Shown one piece after another: positions 44,710 through 53,529 of a stretch of DNA of 64,000 bases; position 1 is the stretch's first letter; the number at the start of each line of letters is the position of its first letter. Origin of the DNA: Pedobacter helvus (GTDB taxonomy: Bacteria; Bacteroidota; Bacteroidia; Sphingobacteriales; Sphingobacteriaceae). The notes below the pieces were generated by a model. That model made no database searches. It was not told where the DNA came from and worked only from the letters and a program-made list of their open reading frames with translations. The position numbers were made by a program, and so were the translations under genes. The stretch is taken from NCBI RefSeq assembly GCF_005925325.1, contig NZ_SRMP01000004.1, positions 372,001-436,000 of the forward strand, given 5' to 3'.

Positions 44710-45096
44710 TTACAAAAGACTTTGCTCAATCTCATTAATTAAAAAATCATTTCCAGTAACGGAACTTTTATTTTTCAACTGTTGATCGATCAACTCCAAG
44801 CCGTCATCAATATGCATTTTTACATATTTGGCAATTTCAGGTTGATTAATATTGATTTGATAATGGGTAGCAACTAATGAAAGGTAAATTTCTGGGTAAT
44901 TACCAAAAAGTACTTTGATACTATATTCTTTACCTTTTGAATCAGCCATGAACTTTAGCTCTAGCTTCCTTTCTTTAGCTAAAGAATAACTAAAAGCTAA
45001 ACGAGCGATGATATTTTCAGCCCCTAGATTTAACCTGTTAGTTAGTTGCGTAACCAATTCTTTATTGGCTTCTGATGTTTTGATATTACTAAACAT
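44710..45096 (-). CDS. dndE: DNA phosphorothioation protein DndE
   Basis: A 128-aa protein of the expected size for DndE, with the family's NKELVTQLTNRLNLGAENIIARLAF opening rich in basic and Leu residues, and conserved FGNYPEIYLSLVATHY. DndE is thought to bind nicked DNA during sulfur insertion. Its start overlaps the dndD stop by 8 bp, so translation is coupled. Confidence 0.88.
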   Translation of the reverse strand: MFSNIKTSEANKELVTQLTNRLNLGAENIIARLAFSYSLAKERKLELKFMADSKGKEYSIKVLFGNYPEIYLSLVATHYQININQPEIAKYVKMHIDDGLELIDQQLKNKSSVTGNDFLINEIEQSLL

Positions 45097-47224
45097 AAGC
45101 CTTTAAACTTTGGTTAAATTGACTAAATAAATCTGTAGGATATAGATCGGCAAAAGTAGAAGCGTAATTGGCTTCTTGTCTGATCAAATAAGCCTTTCCA
45201 ATTTTAGGTAATAACAACTGGTATTCTTCTTCGGAAAGTTCTTTTTCCAATAATGGGAATAAGACCACTTGGCTAGATACTGAAGGATAAAACTCTTTAA
45301 TGATATTAGCAGCGTGCTTTTTATCCAATTTCTGTAATGGGCTATCAATAAATACAGGGAATTGGATATTAGACTCCGTTACTAAAGCTTTTAATAAAGC
45401 AGTGGCATATAATTGTTGCTCGCCCTTAGACAAACCTTCTTTATTGATGGTATTACCACTGGTATCGAAAAGATCAATATCAATTAAATCGCCTTCAATC
45501 TTCACTTCTACCCTTTCTACAAAGGTTTGCTTATGCATTAAGCTATTCAGTTCCTTTTTGATATTTTTCTCTAAAGAAGCTTTTTTCTTTAATTTCAATT
45601 GAAGTAAGAAAGTGTCCAATTGATGAATTAAGCGAGTAGTTGTCGCAGACTTTTCTTGATCTTGACGTTCTACCTTGATATGTTTAGTCTGCTCCGATAA
45701 TTGGCGTTGTATGGTAGTTATTTCTTTTTCTGTATTTGTTAGCTCAGCTTTCAAATAACCTATCTTTTCACTAAGTCTTGCTAGGTCAGCATTTAGATCA
45801 TTGTAATTTTTTTTTAAAGCTTTAATTACTTCATCACTAGATTTTAAATCAGCATCTTGAAGCTTTTTATGTGTGATATTATAGCTACTTTGCAAACGCT
45901 TACCCTCAGCTACCAAAGTTTTAAATTGCTTGGCATAGGCATTTTGTAAATTGGCATATACGTTATTGAAAAGACTTGTTTGATCAGGAGTAAAAGCTAA
46001 TAGAATATTTGTTTCTTGCTTAGTCTCGGCTTGTAGGTGCATTTGTAAAATCTGTTCTACTTGATCTTGATCTACTGCTTTAAGAGATATTAAAGCATTT
46101 TTAAGTGCCTCATACTTTTCCTTCAATAAACCATTGATTAAGTGAGCATGCTGCTGTCTTTCCTCGACAGCAATCTGTTGCTTTACTTGCGCCATTTTAC
46201 CCATCAACATTGCAAAAGGCGCTAATTCTAACATTTCTGCAAAATCAGCTTTGTTTTTTGCCTGTGCCTCACGCAAATTGGTACGCATTTTACGGTACTC
46301 GTTCACTTCCTCATCAGACATTGCACTACCCTTTCTAACCAATTCTTCTTGTGCCTTAGACAATTCGGCTGTTTTGATCAATTGCTCTTGCTCTTTCTTC
46401 TCTAGTTCTTCTTTGTGTAATATAAAAAGCTCTTGAAGCTGATGAAGCCTAGTCTGTAAGTCTTCGATCTTTTTCAAATCACCTTTAGAGGCTGATTTTT
46501 TACTGATACGTAATTGTAAGTTTTCTAAATTTTGCTTTAGATCGGTATATTTCTTGATCCCTAAAACCTCATTATAGGCTTTACTGAAATATAGCTTTTC
46601 ATCTATGCTTTTGACTTCTGCTAAAGCCGTGATTTTCTCAGCATCAAAGAAAAAGAATTTGGCAATCTCTTTAGGCAAAACGAAATCATTGATAAAAATC
46701 TCCAGTCCAATAGTTTTGGTCAGCTCATTTGCCCTACCATCTATTAAGATTTCTAATTCTTCTTTTTCTTTACGTGTATTGTAAGTTCTAGCAATACTTA
46801 CCTCGTTACATGATAGGTGCGGGATAAAGATATTGGTCAATACTAGCTTACCGCTAAAGCTATATAACGCTTCAATTTCTGCATCAATTCTAGCTAGCTC
46901 TAATCTATTTTGGGTATTTGCTTTTTCTGCTTTTAATACCTCTTCTTGCGCAGCTGCCTCTTGTAGGGCATTACGGTTCATCAGTTTAAAAGCATAGCGA
47001 TGGTAGCCACCACTTTCATGTACTTCTTTACGGTAGCGTTCGTCTACGTCTACCATTAGCTTGCCATATAATATCCAAACTAGAGAAGTTAGCAGTGATG
47101 TTTTACCAAAACCATTTTGTCCGGAAATGATGGTTACATGTTTTTCAGGATTGGTAGATAAGGTGAGCGGTTGCTTACCTTTATATGCCCTAAAATTATG
47201 TAATGTAATATTGTCTATTAACAT
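45089..47224 (-). CDS. dndD: DNA phosphorothioation ATPase DndD
   Basis: A 711-aa SMC/RecN-like ATPase. The Walker A is ISGQNGFGKTSLL (residues 34-45). A long coiled-coil-rich middle follows, including a run of charged heptads at about 225-530. The C-terminal half-site is LSKGEQQLYATALLKAL (signature) and FPVFIDSPLQKLD (Walker B). DndD supplies the ATPase of the phosphorothioate complex. It overlaps dndC by 7 bp. Confidence 0.92.
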   Translation of the reverse strand: MLIDNITLHNFRAYKGKQPLTLSTNPEKHVTIISGQNGFGKTSLLTSLVWILYGKLMVDVDERYRKEVHESGGYHRYAFKLMNRNALQEAAAQEEVLKAEKANTQNRLELARIDAEIEALYSFSGKLVLTNIFIPHLSCNEVSIARTYNTRKEKEELEILIDGRANELTKTIGLEIFINDFVLPKEIAKFFFFDAEKITALAEVKSIDEKLYFSKAYNEVLGIKKYTDLKQNLENLQLRISKKSASKGDLKKIEDLQTRLHQLQELFILHKEELEKKEQEQLIKTAELSKAQEELVRKGSAMSDEEVNEYRKMRTNLREAQAKNKADFAEMLELAPFAMLMGKMAQVKQQIAVEERQQHAHLINGLLKEKYEALKNALISLKAVDQDQVEQILQMHLQAETKQETNILLAFTPDQTSLFNNVYANLQNAYAKQFKTLVAEGKRLQSSYNITHKKLQDADLKSSDEVIKALKKNYNDLNADLARLSEKIGYLKAELTNTEKEITTIQRQLSEQTKHIKVERQDQEKSATTTRLIHQLDTFLLQLKLKKKASLEKNIKKELNSLMHKQTFVERVEVKIEGDLIDIDLFDTSGNTINKEGLSKGEQQLYATALLKALVTESNIQFPVFIDSPLQKLDKKHAANIIKEFYPSVSSQVVLFPLLEKELSEEEYQLLLPKIGKAYLIRQEANYASTFADLYPTDLFSQFNQSLKAYV

Positions 47225-48543
47225 GCTAAGCGTTTATTAGCGAGGTTAGTTAAGTAATTATCTAGATCGCTTTGAATGCCGTATTTATTGACTAAGATGA
47301 TTTTTGATTTCTGAAGCTCTAACATTTCGTTGATCGCTTTAAAGTCTTCTTCATTTTCGCAAACCTGTCTCAGTAGATCTTTTTCAAACACCTGGTCATC
47401 TGAGAACTCTTCTTTGGTCATTTCTGTTTGATATACTGAATTATAAATATCAGCTACATTATAATCGAAAATGGAATCACGATGCCAAGTTACCTGAACA
47501 GCTACCAATTCTTGGTAGTTGATCAAGATTAGATTTGGGTCTTCTTGCTGCACTTCTTTTTGTGCTTCTAACAGCTTATGCAGCATAAAAGCTCTTTTTT
47601 CAGGCGTATATGGCCCCCAGTTCTCTTCATGTGCATCGTCTTCGTCTTGGTTACGACGCCAAGTTTGCCGCCATGAACGATCATTACGGTAATCGACCAA
47701 CATATCCCGGAACTCTACTAGAGGTTCCATCCACTCTTCGCCGTTGTCTACCAAGGCTTCCATAGACTTATCGCGTTTTACCACGGAACAAACCCAACAG
47801 CCGAAACGACTTTGCCCACAACTTGGCGTGGTAGTGTCTATAACCAAAGGACAATCGCCACCAGAAGCATTTCTGTATAATGTCACTAAATCACGGTGCG
47901 TGCCGCCCCAAGGTGGATTTACCTGTAATAAGTAAGTCCAAAGTTCTTCGGTTTCTACATCTTTGATAGGTGCAAAAACAAAGGCATTAGGCAACAAGTG
48001 CTTTCTTAAACGTTCGCTTTTCACATAGCTTTCGTGCTTAGCTATGCTTCTAGCACGAGTGGTACTTTCATCACTTCTAGTACCTAGTAATATAATGGCC
48101 TCTCCTATTTCGGAGATTTTACCTTTTATGAATTGTGTAGTTGGATCGATCTTTAAGCGATCTGTACACCAACGGAATGAGTTATTAGGTGCTGGGTAAC
48201 CTTTCCCTAACAAATTAACCCAAAAAGTATCTTCTAATTGTGGGCTGGTTTGTTGTACCGTAATTGGCATTCCTTCTTCTGCCGCCGCTTTTTGTATATG
48301 GTCTAAAGTAATGTGTATAAACTTAGCAATACGTGGGTTTTCTACCAAGGTATCGTTACATACTACGTAAACATGTCTATTGCGTAAGATCGGATCAATT
48401 TTACGTAGGGCTAACCACACGACTTGCAATAGCATAGTTGAGTCTTTACCTCCGGAGAAACCTAAAATCCAAGGACGTGGGTTTTCATCGTTCAAATATT
48501 GATCGATGATTTCTGATTCAATAAATTTTAAGTCTAAGGCCAT
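47218..48543 (-). CDS. dndC: DNA phosphorothioation sulfurtransferase DndC
   Basis: A 441-aa PAPS-reductase/ATP-pyrophosphatase-fold protein. The PP-loop is FSGGKDSTMLL (residues 29-39), followed by SFRWCTDRLKI (Cys126) and a Cys set at 231, 242, 249 and 252 (DCPLVID, PSCGQSRFGCWVC) for an Fe-S cluster. It transfers sulfur to the DNA backbone together with DndD and DndE. It is the first gene of the operon; the window shows no dndA cysteine desulfurase, which a housekeeping IscS may replace. Confidence 0.93.
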   Translation of the reverse strand: MALDLKFIESEIIDQYLNDENPRPWILGFSGGKDSTMLLQVVWLALRKIDPILRNRHVYVVCNDTLVENPRIAKFIHITLDHIQKAAAEEGMPITVQQTSPQLEDTFWVNLLGKGYPAPNNSFRWCTDRLKIDPTTQFIKGKISEIGEAIILLGTRSDESTTRARSIAKHESYVKSERLRKHLLPNAFVFAPIKDVETEELWTYLLQVNPPWGGTHRDLVTLYRNASGGDCPLVIDTTTPSCGQSRFGCWVCSVVKRDKSMEALVDNGEEWMEPLVEFRDMLVDYRNDRSWRQTWRRNQDEDDAHEENWGPYTPEKRAFMLHKLLEAQKEVQQEDPNLILINYQELVAVQVTWHRDSIFDYNVADIYNSVYQTEMTKEEFSDDQVFEKDLLRQVCENEEDFKAINEMLELQKSKIILVNKYGIQSDLDNYLTNLANKRLAC

Positions 48544-49064
48544 AACAATATTCGATACATAATATTAGAAACCATGCACTGTTTGTTTCTAAAAATGGAA
48601 ACAAATGGAAACTATATGGTGTAAATGCAATACAAAAAGTAAATATTTACTTTTTAGTAAATATTATTTACGCAAAAATCGACAAAAGTTTCGAAAAAAC
48701 GGAATATTTGGCTGCGCTGAGTTATTCAGTTTTAAACAGTTTTAAATGGGTTTAAACACCACAGACTGACTAACAAGTAGTTGTGTTGAAAAACACCTTA
48801 TATATGCTCTGGAAAGTTTTTACCAAAAAATGGAAATATTTTTCCTAGCTGATTGTTTGTTTTGCAGATTTGCAATAAAACGTATCTTGTTGAGGAGGGC
48901 ATTATAATGCTTGTAGTTAGTAAACGATGCAACCGCGATGTTTATCTATGATTTAGGGTTTTTATTGTTGATAAGAATATTTTTATTGCTGTTCTTGAAG
49001 AGCGCTGTCTGCATTCTCTTGATAATATTTATTCTATAAGTGATAGTATACTACTATTCGGGTA
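48544..49064. other. Gene-free dnd promoter region
   Basis: AT-rich interval upstream of dndC, carrying the GTAAAT repeat cluster (48621-48671) and inverted GTTTC / GAAAC words between it and the start codon. I cannot support a small gene in it. Confidence 0.6.
48621..48671. promoter_or_regulatory. Iterated GTAAAT operator upstream of dndC
   Basis: GTAAAT starts at 48621, 48639 and 48657, exactly 18 bp apart. The last two copies are also palindromes: GTAAATATTTAC (extended to 22 bp by flanking A and T runs) and GTAAATA-T-TATTTAC. The cluster lies 78-128 bp upstream of the dndC ATG. Regulator unknown. Confidence 0.6.
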
Positions 49065-49721
49065 TCAATATTCTTCTTCTGGTGCTTCTGTTGCCTCCTT
49101 TGTTTCTTCCTCTTGGCAGTTATTACAGAGGCCACCATATACTCCATACTCATAATCACCGCATTTAGCACAAGTATTTTCTTGTTTATCTATACATCGG
49201 TTACAGTATTCTTTCCAGCTATACTTACCATTTCCACATCTTGGACAAACTTCATCAGTGTATTTATCCGAAAGCAAATCGTCATCTACACTACTATCGG
49301 TTACACAATTGCCCTCTTTACCTATGATCTTAACTGTGTATTCTACTCCACGATCTGACTCAAAGGAGGCTTCTCCATTGATAATCTCAGGCGGGTCAAA
49401 ATGGGTATCATCTAACCATCCTCCGTTAGGCCAATGTATCTTTGTAAGAAGTCCGTTCTCTATGTCTACTTCTAACGTATATTCCGAACTTGTACCTGTT
49501 TTACTATAGTAATAAGTCACTTGCGCACAGTAACTTCCGTCGGCATAAACATCTGATATAACTTCTTGCTCATCAAAAGTTTCCTCATCATCGCTACTGT
49601 TTTTTGCATTACATCCGAATAGAAGGACAAAAAAAACAGAGCAGAATACCCAAAAAAGGTTAGGTTTCAGTAAAGCTTTTAAGCGTTTAAAGGCTTTGGC
49701 GTATTTTTGGAGAGCGAGCAA
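49065..49721 (-). CDS. Lipoprotein with C-terminal zinc-ribbon cluster
   Basis: A 218-aa protein with a signal and lipobox LLFGC (Cys37). An acidic linker leads to an Ig-like middle (YCAQVTYYYSKTGTSSEYTL), then two zinc ribbons made of four CxxC pairs (CPRCG, CNRC, CAKCG, CNNC), followed by an acidic tail ending EAPEEEY. Zinc ribbons are normally cytoplasmic, so their place on an exported lipoprotein is unusual. Function unknown. Confidence 0.6.
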   Translation of the reverse strand: MLALQKYAKAFKRLKALLKPNLFWVFCSVFFVLLFGCNAKNSSDDEETFDEQEVISDVYADGSYCAQVTYYYSKTGTSSEYTLEVDIENGLLTKIHWPNGGWLDDTHFDPPEIINGEASFESDRGVEYTVKIIGKEGNCVTDSSVDDDLLSDKYTDEVCPRCGNGKYSWKEYCNRCIDKQENTCAKCGDYEYGVYGGLCNNCQEEETKEATEAPEEEY

Positions 49722-49804
49722 TTGGTTGTGATTGAGAGTTGCGAGTTATGGGTTGTTCGTGCTTCGTTTTTCGAGTTTCGTTGATGCGGTTAATTGGTTA
49801 TGCC

Positions 49805-50518
49805 TTACTTTTTAAAGTCTTTTTCCGTGACTTTTTCGTTGATCCAAAGGTTAACTATTTTCACGTCTTGACTTTTCTCTCCATCGCCAAATTTAGATTG
49901 CGTATAGTATAGCAGGTCGCCAAATTTCTTAAAATCTGAAAAATAGGTAGCACTAAATTTACCTTTTTCTGTATTGGAGATATTGTCTTCTCGCAACATG
50001 AGATAAGATTTTTTGCTATAGTAAAGGTGTCTTACTTCGTTGCCGGCAGAAGTAGCCTTTACCAAATAACAGTCTTCGGCATTTACTTTAGGCTCTTCTT
50101 TTAGCAGTTCTAATGTCCATAAGCTTGGATCAATAAAATCTAGCTCATTCATGATGTGCTTTTTGTACTGCTTTGCTTTGAATTCTTCAGGGTCTGCTTT
50201 TTTCTTTTCGCCTCTTACCATTTCATAGCCCTCTTTCCCATCGAACCAGTTTTCAAAAACAATTCTGCCGTTATACACCACTTGGAAAGCGCCTTTATTG
50301 GGTTCCATTTCCTTGGTAACCCACAGCACCTTTCTGCCATCCATTTCGGTACTCATTTCGGTATAGAGTGTTTTTACGTTAGCTAGTGCTTCTTTTCCGC
50401 CCATAGCCACAATTGCTTGTTGAAGGACATCAGTAGCTGTCTTGATTTGGGATGTTTGAGCTTTGATCAGTTGTGCTGAAGCGAGCAAGGAAGATAATAT
50501 TAGCGTTTTAATAGTCAT
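49805..50518 (-). CDS. LolA-like periplasmic protein
   Basis: A 237-aa exported protein with a signal ending near IKAQ. The remainder has the shape of an outer-membrane lipoprotein-sorting (LolA/LolB-like) domain: ALANVKTLYTEMSTEMDG opening, repeated beta strands (YEMVRGEKKKADPE, CYLVKATSAGNEVRHLYY), and a C-terminal FGDLLYYTQSKF segment. In Bacteroidota such proteins are numerous and often of unknown cargo. Confidence 0.75.
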   Translation of the reverse strand: MTIKTLILSSLLASAQLIKAQTSQIKTATDVLQQAIVAMGGKEALANVKTLYTEMSTEMDGRKVLWVTKEMEPNKGAFQVVYNGRIVFENWFDGKEGYEMVRGEKKKADPEEFKAKQYKKHIMNELDFIDPSLWTLELLKEEPKVNAEDCYLVKATSAGNEVRHLYYSKKSYLMLREDNISNTEKGKFSATYFSDFKKFGDLLYYTQSKFGDGEKSQDVKIVNLWINEKVTEKDFKK

Positions 50519-50630
50519 GTGGAGTCTTAATTTGTTGGTTGTTTGGTTGTTTGAGCATTTAATTTTAAGGGGCGAAAGATGTTTCGCCCGTACTGCGTGA
50601 AGATAGGAATTTTAGTTGATTTTTTTCTTT

Positions 50631-50700
50631 GGTTGGTGTTATCACCAATCTAAAACAATGCTAAACCCAGATGGTACGTGATAACACCGACCATAGGTAA
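50631..50700 (+). repeat. B element copy 1
   Basis: Inverted repeat with left arm GGTTGGTGTTATCACC (50631-50646) and right arm GTGATAACACCGACC (50678-50692), about 31 bp between them, followed by ATAGGTAAA. Confidence 0.75.
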
Positions 50701-50865
50701 ACAGCTTGCTCCGATAACATCGGAGGGAGTATTGCATGGTGTGAATACCACCGCATTAAGATCGTTGCATACGCAGCCTGCTCCGAGATATTCGGAGAGG
50801 ATGACGAAATAGGAAAATATGATGAGTGACAACAAATCACACACAAGAATAACTAATTTTTTAGT

Positions 50866-50873
50866 TATATTTG
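50866..50873 (+). promoter_or_regulatory. Possible -7 element of the TlpA-type gene
   Basis: TATATTTG matches TAnnTTTG, 96 bp upstream of the ATG at 50969. No clear -33 partner is seen. Confidence 0.35.
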
Positions 50874-50968
50874 TTAGTATTTTTGGAATCTTGATAACAA
50901 TGAAACCTTATGTCATTTGCGACCCAAGAGTTTATATCTAACATTTGAATATAAATTAGCCTGTAGTT

Positions 50969-52129
50969 ATGAAATTTATGATTACCATATCCCTTTTAGT
51001 CTGTTTGAATACTGTTTTTGCGCAAAACGTAGCGCATAAAGAAAACTTTAGCCTAAGAGGTCACATTGTTACCGACAAAACTGGGTGGGTATGGCTTCGC
51101 TATAACAACAAAGATGGAAAGGATATTTTGGATAGCGCATATCTTGATAATGGTAATTTTCTGTTTATCGGATCAATTAATGGTGCTACAAGGGCAACTC
51201 TTCGTTTTCTCAACAAATCACTAGGCATGAACGATCCGAATTCGATATCCATATTTATTGAAAATGCCAATATGAGCATTGATGCAAAAGAAAATGATTT
51301 TAAAAATGCGAAAATCGCTGGCTCCGAGACCCAAGTCGATCATGAAAGGCTTGAAAGAAGTAAAAAGTCGTTATTGATTAAAAAAGAAGAATTAAGTGTA
51401 GAACTAAAGGAACTCAATAAAGCGGTAAAAAATAGAGATTCCGTAATGGGAACATCTAAAAAGCAAGAATTGATTAACTCCGAGCTTCAGAATGCTGCAA
51501 CACAATTAAAACAATTAGACTTTTCTTTTATTGAAGAAAACCCAAGCTCTTACCTAAGCTCCTATTTGTTATTCTCTCATATTACCAGTAATAACCTATC
51601 CCTTGATTCTGCGGAGCTACATTTCAATAAACTCACAGAACGAATACATGAAGGCTCATTTGGAAAATTAATTGCGGAATATATCCACAACGTAAAGTCA
51701 TCCATGGTCGGCTCAGCTGCACCATTATTCGAATTGATTGCTTCAGACGGGCGTAAAGTAAAACTGGAAGATTTCAGGGAAAAGAAATATGTACTTATTG
51801 ATTTTTGGGCTAGCTGGTGTATTCCTTGTAGAGAAATTTTGCCCAAAATAACTCAGCTTCATCAAAAATATGAACCTATGGGATTGGATATCGTTAGTGT
51901 CTCTATCGACACGGATAAAAAAGCTTGGTTAAAGGCAGTAGATCAAGATAAAAAACCATGGCATCAACTCCTAGATCCCATTCCTTTTGAAAAAAGCGGA
52001 TCGATGACGAAGTACGCTATACCTTCTATTCCCCTACTATTACTTGTAGATAAAAAAGGGATCATCATAGGTCGCTATGAAAATGGAGATCTGACCAACT
52101 TAGATAAAAAACTGAAGGAAATTTTTTAA
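50969..52129 (+). CDS. TlpA-family thiol-disulfide protein with DUF4369 N-terminus
   Basis: A 386-aa exported protein. A signal ending near VFAQ leads to a DUF4369-like beta domain (SLRGHIVTDKTGWVWLRYNN, GNFLFIGSINGATRATL), a helical linker with coiled-coil character, and a C-terminal AhpC/TlpA thioredoxin fold. The active site is WASWCIPCREI (Cys284, Cys287), with the cis-Pro region YAIPSIPLLLLVDKKG. It probably reduces or resolves disulfides of envelope proteins. Confidence 0.88.
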   Translation: MKFMITISLLVCLNTVFAQNVAHKENFSLRGHIVTDKTGWVWLRYNNKDGKDILDSAYLDNGNFLFIGSINGATRATLRFLNKSLGMNDPNSISIFIENANMSIDAKENDFKNAKIAGSETQVDHERLERSKKSLLIKKEELSVELKELNKAVKNRDSVMGTSKKQELINSELQNAATQLKQLDFSFIEENPSSYLSSYLLFSHITSNNLSLDSAELHFNKLTERIHEGSFGKLIAEYIHNVKSSMVGSAAPLFELIASDGRKVKLEDFREKKYVLIDFWASWCIPCREILPKITQLHQKYEPMGLDIVSVSIDTDKKAWLKAVDQDKKPWHQLLDPIPFEKSGSMTKYAIPSIPLLLLVDKKGIIIGRYENGDLTNLDKKLKEIF

Positions 52130-52431
52130 CCTTTCAACAGTACCTTTTTCCTTTGGTTGGTGTTATCACCAATCTAAAACAATGTTAAGCCCAGATGGTA
52201 CGGTGATAACACCGACCATAGGTAAAAGGACATAGCGTGGTGTAAGATCCTCCCCCTACCCTCCCGAATAGTCGGGATAAACTCTCTAAGAGCCTGCTCC
52301 GATAACATCGGAGGGGACATTAAAGGTATAAGATGACTAAATAGGAAAGGTTAATGGCATTATCATAGACCTGCGGTTTTAACCCGGGGCAAAATCGGAG
52401 GAATAAAAATATTAACGGAGGAATAAAAATA
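52130..52431. other. Gene-free interval with B element and tandem repeat
   Basis: Holds B element copy 2 and the first part of a perfect 20-bp tandem pair; the remainder consists of short repeat words also found near 53100 and 54900 (for example GATAACATCGGAGGGGACATTAAA). No gene. Confidence 0.6.
52155..52225 (+). repeat. B element copy 2
   Basis: Left arm GGTTGGTGTTATCACC at 52155-52170 and right arm GGTGATAACACCGACC at 52202-52217: a perfect 11-bp core pairing with one G-T-type difference outside it. The loop has the same AATCTAAAACAATG start as copy 1. Confidence 0.8.
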
Positions 52432-52435
52432 TTAA
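52396..52435 (+). repeat. Perfect 20-bp tandem duplication
   Basis: CGGAGGAATAAAAATATTAA occurs twice in a row (52396 and 52416). The second copy runs into the 3' end of the gene at 52432. Confidence 0.85.
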
Positions 52436-52851
52436 TTTAACTTATTCAGCTCCTTTAATTTTTCCTCGATAGGGCTAAAATAAACATCGTCGTCTATATT
52501 GGCACTGTTGGGTTGCGGGAAACGTTTAATGTTACCATCCTCATTTAGCTCGAAGCTTCCTATATCTTTACCATCTAAGTTGATATGAAAGTGCCATCCG
52601 TTCTTTGTGACAATCACATGCGCTAATTTCTCTCTGATCAGCACGTCGACGATGATCTTCTCACCTACATCAGTTGGTGAACTAATGTTGATTGGAGTGT
52701 GTTGATCGGGATGGCTGCTGCTCTGCTCGGCTGTAATTACGGTACCGGTATAAGTATCGTCGCTTAAAGAATCTAAACCTTGTGTACCTGTATTGTCTAA
52801 CCCATCTCGAGCAGCAGGTTGTCCGATAATTTTGTGAGTTGTATTGTCCAT
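52432..52851 (-). CDS. Hypothetical protein (139 aa)
   Basis: A 139-aa soluble protein. The N-terminal third is Asp/Gly/Thr rich (DGLDNTGTQGLDSLSDDTYT); the middle holds a beta-rich LIREKLAHVIVTKNGWHFHI followed by GKDIGSFELNEDG; the C-terminus is acidic and ends IEEKLKELNKLN. No signal peptide and no recognised domain. The reading frame is well formed, but its 3' end lies in a duplicated tract. Confidence 0.5.
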   Translation of the reverse strand: MDNTTHKIIGQPAARDGLDNTGTQGLDSLSDDTYTGTVITAEQSSSHPDQHTPINISSPTDVGEKIIVDVLIREKLAHVIVTKNGWHFHINLDGKDIGSFELNEDGNIKRFPQPNSANIDDDVYFSPIEEKLKELNKLN

Positions 52852-53032
52852 AGTTTACGTTTTAGCTATCTGCTTAACAAACGAGTAGGAAATATGTTTA
52901 GTTAGGGATTGGGTTGTAGGCTGCGAGTTTTGGGTTGTGGGGGTTTCCCGATTTATCGGGGTTTCGCTTTGCAAGCTTGACATTTGGCCCTGCGGTTTTA
53001 ACCTAAGGCTGATTTTGGAAGCGAACCTCTCT

Positions 53033-53047
53033 ACCGAAGCAAGTTCG
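53033..53047 (+). repeat. C-like element: CCGAA-GCAAG-TTCGG hairpin
   Basis: A 15-bp palindrome followed by CACATGCCTA. The same form occurs at 54893, and a version with one arm base changed occurs at 55364. It differs from the 21977 form by lacking the outer C-G pair and in the loop. Confidence 0.65.
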
Positions 53048-53110
53048 GCACATGCCTACATCCTCCGAAGAGCCTACTTCGATAACATCAGAGGGGACAT
53101 TAAAGTGCAT

Positions 53111-53190
53111 AAGATGACGAACGATGAGCGGTGATCGGGTATCCTAAAATACTACTGATGGTAGCGGTGATAACACCGACCATAGGTAAA
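53111..53190 (+). repeat. 80-bp block with B half-element, copy 1
   Basis: From GATGACGAACGATGAGC through GTGATCGGGTATCCTAAAAT to GGTGATAACACCGACC, near-identical to 55051-55128. Only the right arm of the B element is present. Confidence 0.75.
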
Positions 53191-53529
53191 AAAGGATAAC
53201 GGCATTGGGAAAGGATAGCGTATTTCCCGACTTGTCGGGATTTACGTTGTAGAGCCCTTCGGGGTTTCGCATTGCAAGCTCGACATTTTTCTCTGCGGTT
53301 TTAACTTAGTACATTCCCATACATTGGCGGGCTTACTTGTTATTTGGAGATTTAACATAGAAAAACAGGAGAAGCTTTTCCCTTTGCTTCGTCTCTTAAA
53401 ATACCTATTAATAGGTATTTTATATGTTAGGTATTTGAGTGATTTTTATTAGTTAGTTAGCGGGTTAAACACATTGCATCAATCACTATAAACACAGCAT
53501 TTTCGTATTTCAACAAAATAAACAATCAG

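Larger units (their letters stand above)
50519..50968. other. Gene-free interval with B element
   Basis: Contains the large inverted repeat at 50631-50700 and the -7-like element at 50866. No supported small gene. Confidence 0.6.
52852..53529. other. Gene-free repeat cluster
   Basis: Carries a CCGAA-type hairpin (53033), a B half-element (53166-53181) inside an 80-bp block that recurs at 55051, a CCTGCGGTTTTAACC word (52988) also seen near 52370, 53295 and 54775, and ends with the promoter region of the 53530 gene. No supported gene. Confidence 0.6.

Noticed and set aside
37123..48543. Mobile element or integrase origin of the defence island
   Set aside because: I find no integrase, transposase, tRNA-based attachment site or flanking direct repeats; AT richness alone is not enough.
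50650..50846. Overlapping 61- and 64-codon frames beside the LolA-like gene
   Set aside because: They translate the B element and its flank.
52937..53134. 65-codon plus-strand frame
   Set aside because: Runs through a CCGAA hairpin and other repeat words; no domain.
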